This document shows positions 5,271 to 6,674 of a stretch of 6,674 nt of DNA, piece after piece (positions within the stretch are counted from its first letter, which is position 1; each line of letters begins with the position of its first letter). The translations under genes and the position numbers were made by a program. Location: assembly GCA_009469685.1 (NCBI GenBank), contig SSTA01000210.1, positions 1 through 6,674 on the forward strand. The letters run 5' to 3'. This DNA comes from Azonexaceae bacterium. Lineage in GTDB: Bacteria > Pseudomonadota > Gammaproteobacteria > Burkholderiales > Rhodocyclaceae. The notes under the pieces were generated by a model, which saw only the letters and a list, made by a program, of their open reading frames with translations, was not told the origin of the DNA and did not search any database.

Positions 5271-6674
5271 ATGACTGCCATCCGCCAGGAAGACCTGATC
5301 CAGTCCGTCGCCGACGCCTTCCAGTACATCAGCTACTACCACCCCCTCGACTACATTTCCGCCCTGGGCGAAGCCTACGAGCGCGAGGAATCTCCGGCAG
5401 CCAAAGATGCCATCGCCCAGATCCTGACCAATTCCCGCATGGCCGCCGAGGGCCATCGCCCGATCTGCCAGGATACGGGCATCGGGATGGTCTTCCTGAA
5501 GGTGGGCATGAAGGTGACCTGGGACGATGCCACCATGAGTCTGCAGGAAATGATCAACGAAGGGGTACGCCGCGCCTATGCCAACCCGGACAACCCCCTG
5601 CGCGCTTCGGTCCTCGCCGACCCCGCCGGCGCCCGCAAGAACACCAAGGACAACACCCCGGCCGTGGTGCACTACGAAATCGTCCCCGGCGACCACGTGG
5701 AAGTCATCTGTGCCGCCAAGGGCGGCGGTTCCGAGGCCAAATCCAAGTTCGCCATGCTCAACCCCTCCGACGACCTGGTGGACTGGGTGCTGCACAAGAT
5801 TCCGGAAATGGGCGCCGGCTGGTGCCCCCCCGGCATCATCGGCATCGGCATCGGCGGCACTCCGGAAAAGGCCATGCTGTTGGCCAAGGAATCGATCATG
5901 GCGCCGGTGGACATCCATGAACTGAAGGCCAAGGCCGCTTCGGGCGCGAAGCTGACCCGGGCCGAGGAACTGCGCCTCGAACTGTACGAAAAGGTCAATG
6001 CGCTGGGCGTCGGCGCCCAGGGGCTCGGCGGTCTCACCACCGTCCTCGACGTCAAGGTCCTGGACTACCCCTGCCACGCCGCCAATCTGCCGGTGGCCCT
6101 GGTGCCCAACTGCGCCGCCACCCGCCACTGCCACTTCCACCTCGACGGCTCCGGCCCCGCCAAGCTGGAAGTGCCCAAGCTGGAAGACTGGCCCGCCGTG
6201 ACCTGGACGCCCGACCTGAAATCCGCCACCCGGGTCAATCTCGACACCCTGACCAAGGAAGAAGTCGCCTCCTGGAAACCGGGCCAGAAAATCCTCCTCA
6301 ACGGCAAGATGCTCACCGGCCGCGATGCCGCCCACAAGCGCATCGCCGACATGCTGGCCAAGGGCGAGAAACTGCCGGTGGACTTCACCAACCGGGTCAT
6401 CTACTACGTCGGCCCGGTGGATCCGGTACGCGACGAAGTGGTCGGACCCGCTGGTCCCACCACCGCCACGCGAATGGACAAGTTCACCCGCATGATGCTG
6501 GAGAAGACCGGCCTCATCTCCATGATCGGCAAATCCGAGCGCGGCCCGGTCGCCATCGAGGCCATCAAGGACAACAAGTCCGCCTACCTGATGGCCGTCG
6601 GCGGCGCCGCCTACCTGGTGGCCAAGGCCATCAAATCGGCCAAGGTGGTGGGCTTTGCCGACCTGGGCATGGAA
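5271..6674 (+). CDS. fumA: class I (Fe-S) fumarate hydratase, 3' end beyond window
   Basis: This enzyme interconverts fumarate and malate in the TCA cycle using an oxygen-sensitive [4Fe-4S] cluster. The window holds 468 codons, open to the edge; the family usually runs to about 500-550 residues, so little is missing. The N-terminal alpha domain (about 1-300) carries three Cys in the expected places for the cluster: Cys66 in PICQDTG, Cys185 in GWCPPG and Cys281 in PNCAATRH. It also has KGGGSEAKS and GIGIGG. The C-terminal beta domain has GPAGPTTATRMDKFT and MIGKSERGP, followed by VGGAAYLVAKAI. ATG 5271 follows the UPF0114 stop by 14 nt, with only a weak GGAAAA ribosome site, so coupling is plausible. 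The alternative, L(+)-tartrate dehydratase, usually is two separate subunits; the single fused chain favours fumarase. Confidence 0.95.
   Translation, partial: MTAIRQEDLIQSVADAFQYISYYHPLDYISALGEAYEREESPAAKDAIAQILTNSRMAAEGHRPICQDTGIGMVFLKVGMKVTWDDATMSLQEMINEGVRRAYANPDNPLRASVLADPAGARKNTKDNTPAVVHYEIVPGDHVEVICAAKGGGSEAKSKFAMLNPSDDLVDWVLHKIPEMGAGWCPPGIIGIGIGGTPEKAMLLAKESIMAPVDIHELKAKAASGAKLTRAEELRLELYEKVNALGVGAQGLGGLTTVLDVKVLDYPCHAANLPVALVPNCAATRHCHFHLDGSGPAKLEVPKLEDWPAVTWTPDLKSATRVNLDTLTKEEVASWKPGQKILLNGKMLTGRDAAHKRIADMLAKGEKLPVDFTNRVIYYVGPVDPVRDEVVGPAGPTTATRMDKFTRMMLEKTGLISMIGKSERGPVAIEAIKDNKSAYLMAVGGAAYLVAKAIKSAKVVGFADLGME

Noticed and set aside
5250..6335. 361-residue minus-strand frame opposite fumarase
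   Set aside because: Gly/Val/His-rich shadow of the fumarase codons; the plus strand has cluster cysteines and family motifs.

Overview
The window is GC-rich bacterial chromosome carrying housekeeping carbon-metabolism genes and their regulators. Gene content and protein character (acetyl-CoA synthetase beside an SLC5-type sensor kinase, a UPF0114/YqhA protein beside a class I Fe-S fumarase) suggest a betaproteobacterium, probably Rhodocyclales (Dechloromonas/Azospira/Azoarcus-like). The taxon is inferred from family resemblance only. I see no mobile element, CRISPR array, tRNA or rRNA.

Layout. The left two thirds read on the minus strand, in transcription order: acs (acetyl-CoA synthetase, 4458 to 2488); a 212-nt spacer with a perfect hairpin and a 30-codon ORF that has an excellent ribosome binding site (2375 to 2283); a 64-aa two-helix membrane protein (2275 to 2081) in the position of CbrX; and, overlapping its stop codon by 4 nt, a large sensor histidine kinase (from 2084, running off the left edge). 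The kinase has an SLC5/sodium-solute-symporter membrane domain, a STAC domain, a coiled coil and a DHp domain with its phospho-acceptor His, as in CbrA and CrbS. The right third reads on the plus strand: a UPF0114 (YqhA-like) membrane protein (4735-5256), then 14 nt later a class I fumarate hydratase (5271, running off the right edge). The two units diverge from a 276-bp intergenic region (4459-4734).

How they fit together. Acs activates acetate to acetyl-CoA, which enters the TCA cycle where fumarase works. CrbS-type kinases are known to control acs (the 'acetate switch') in Vibrio and Pseudomonas, so kinase and target gene are plausibly linked here on one strand. The response regulator is not in the window.

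The most interesting parts are small: the acs leader, with a perfect hairpin followed by T-runs; the untracked 30-codon ORF flanked by 9-nt complementary repeats; and the coupled membrane protein/kinase start. The two largest genes with open ends (kinase and fumarase) are truncated by the window. The long open frames antisense to acs, the kinase and fumarase are GC-bias shadows.
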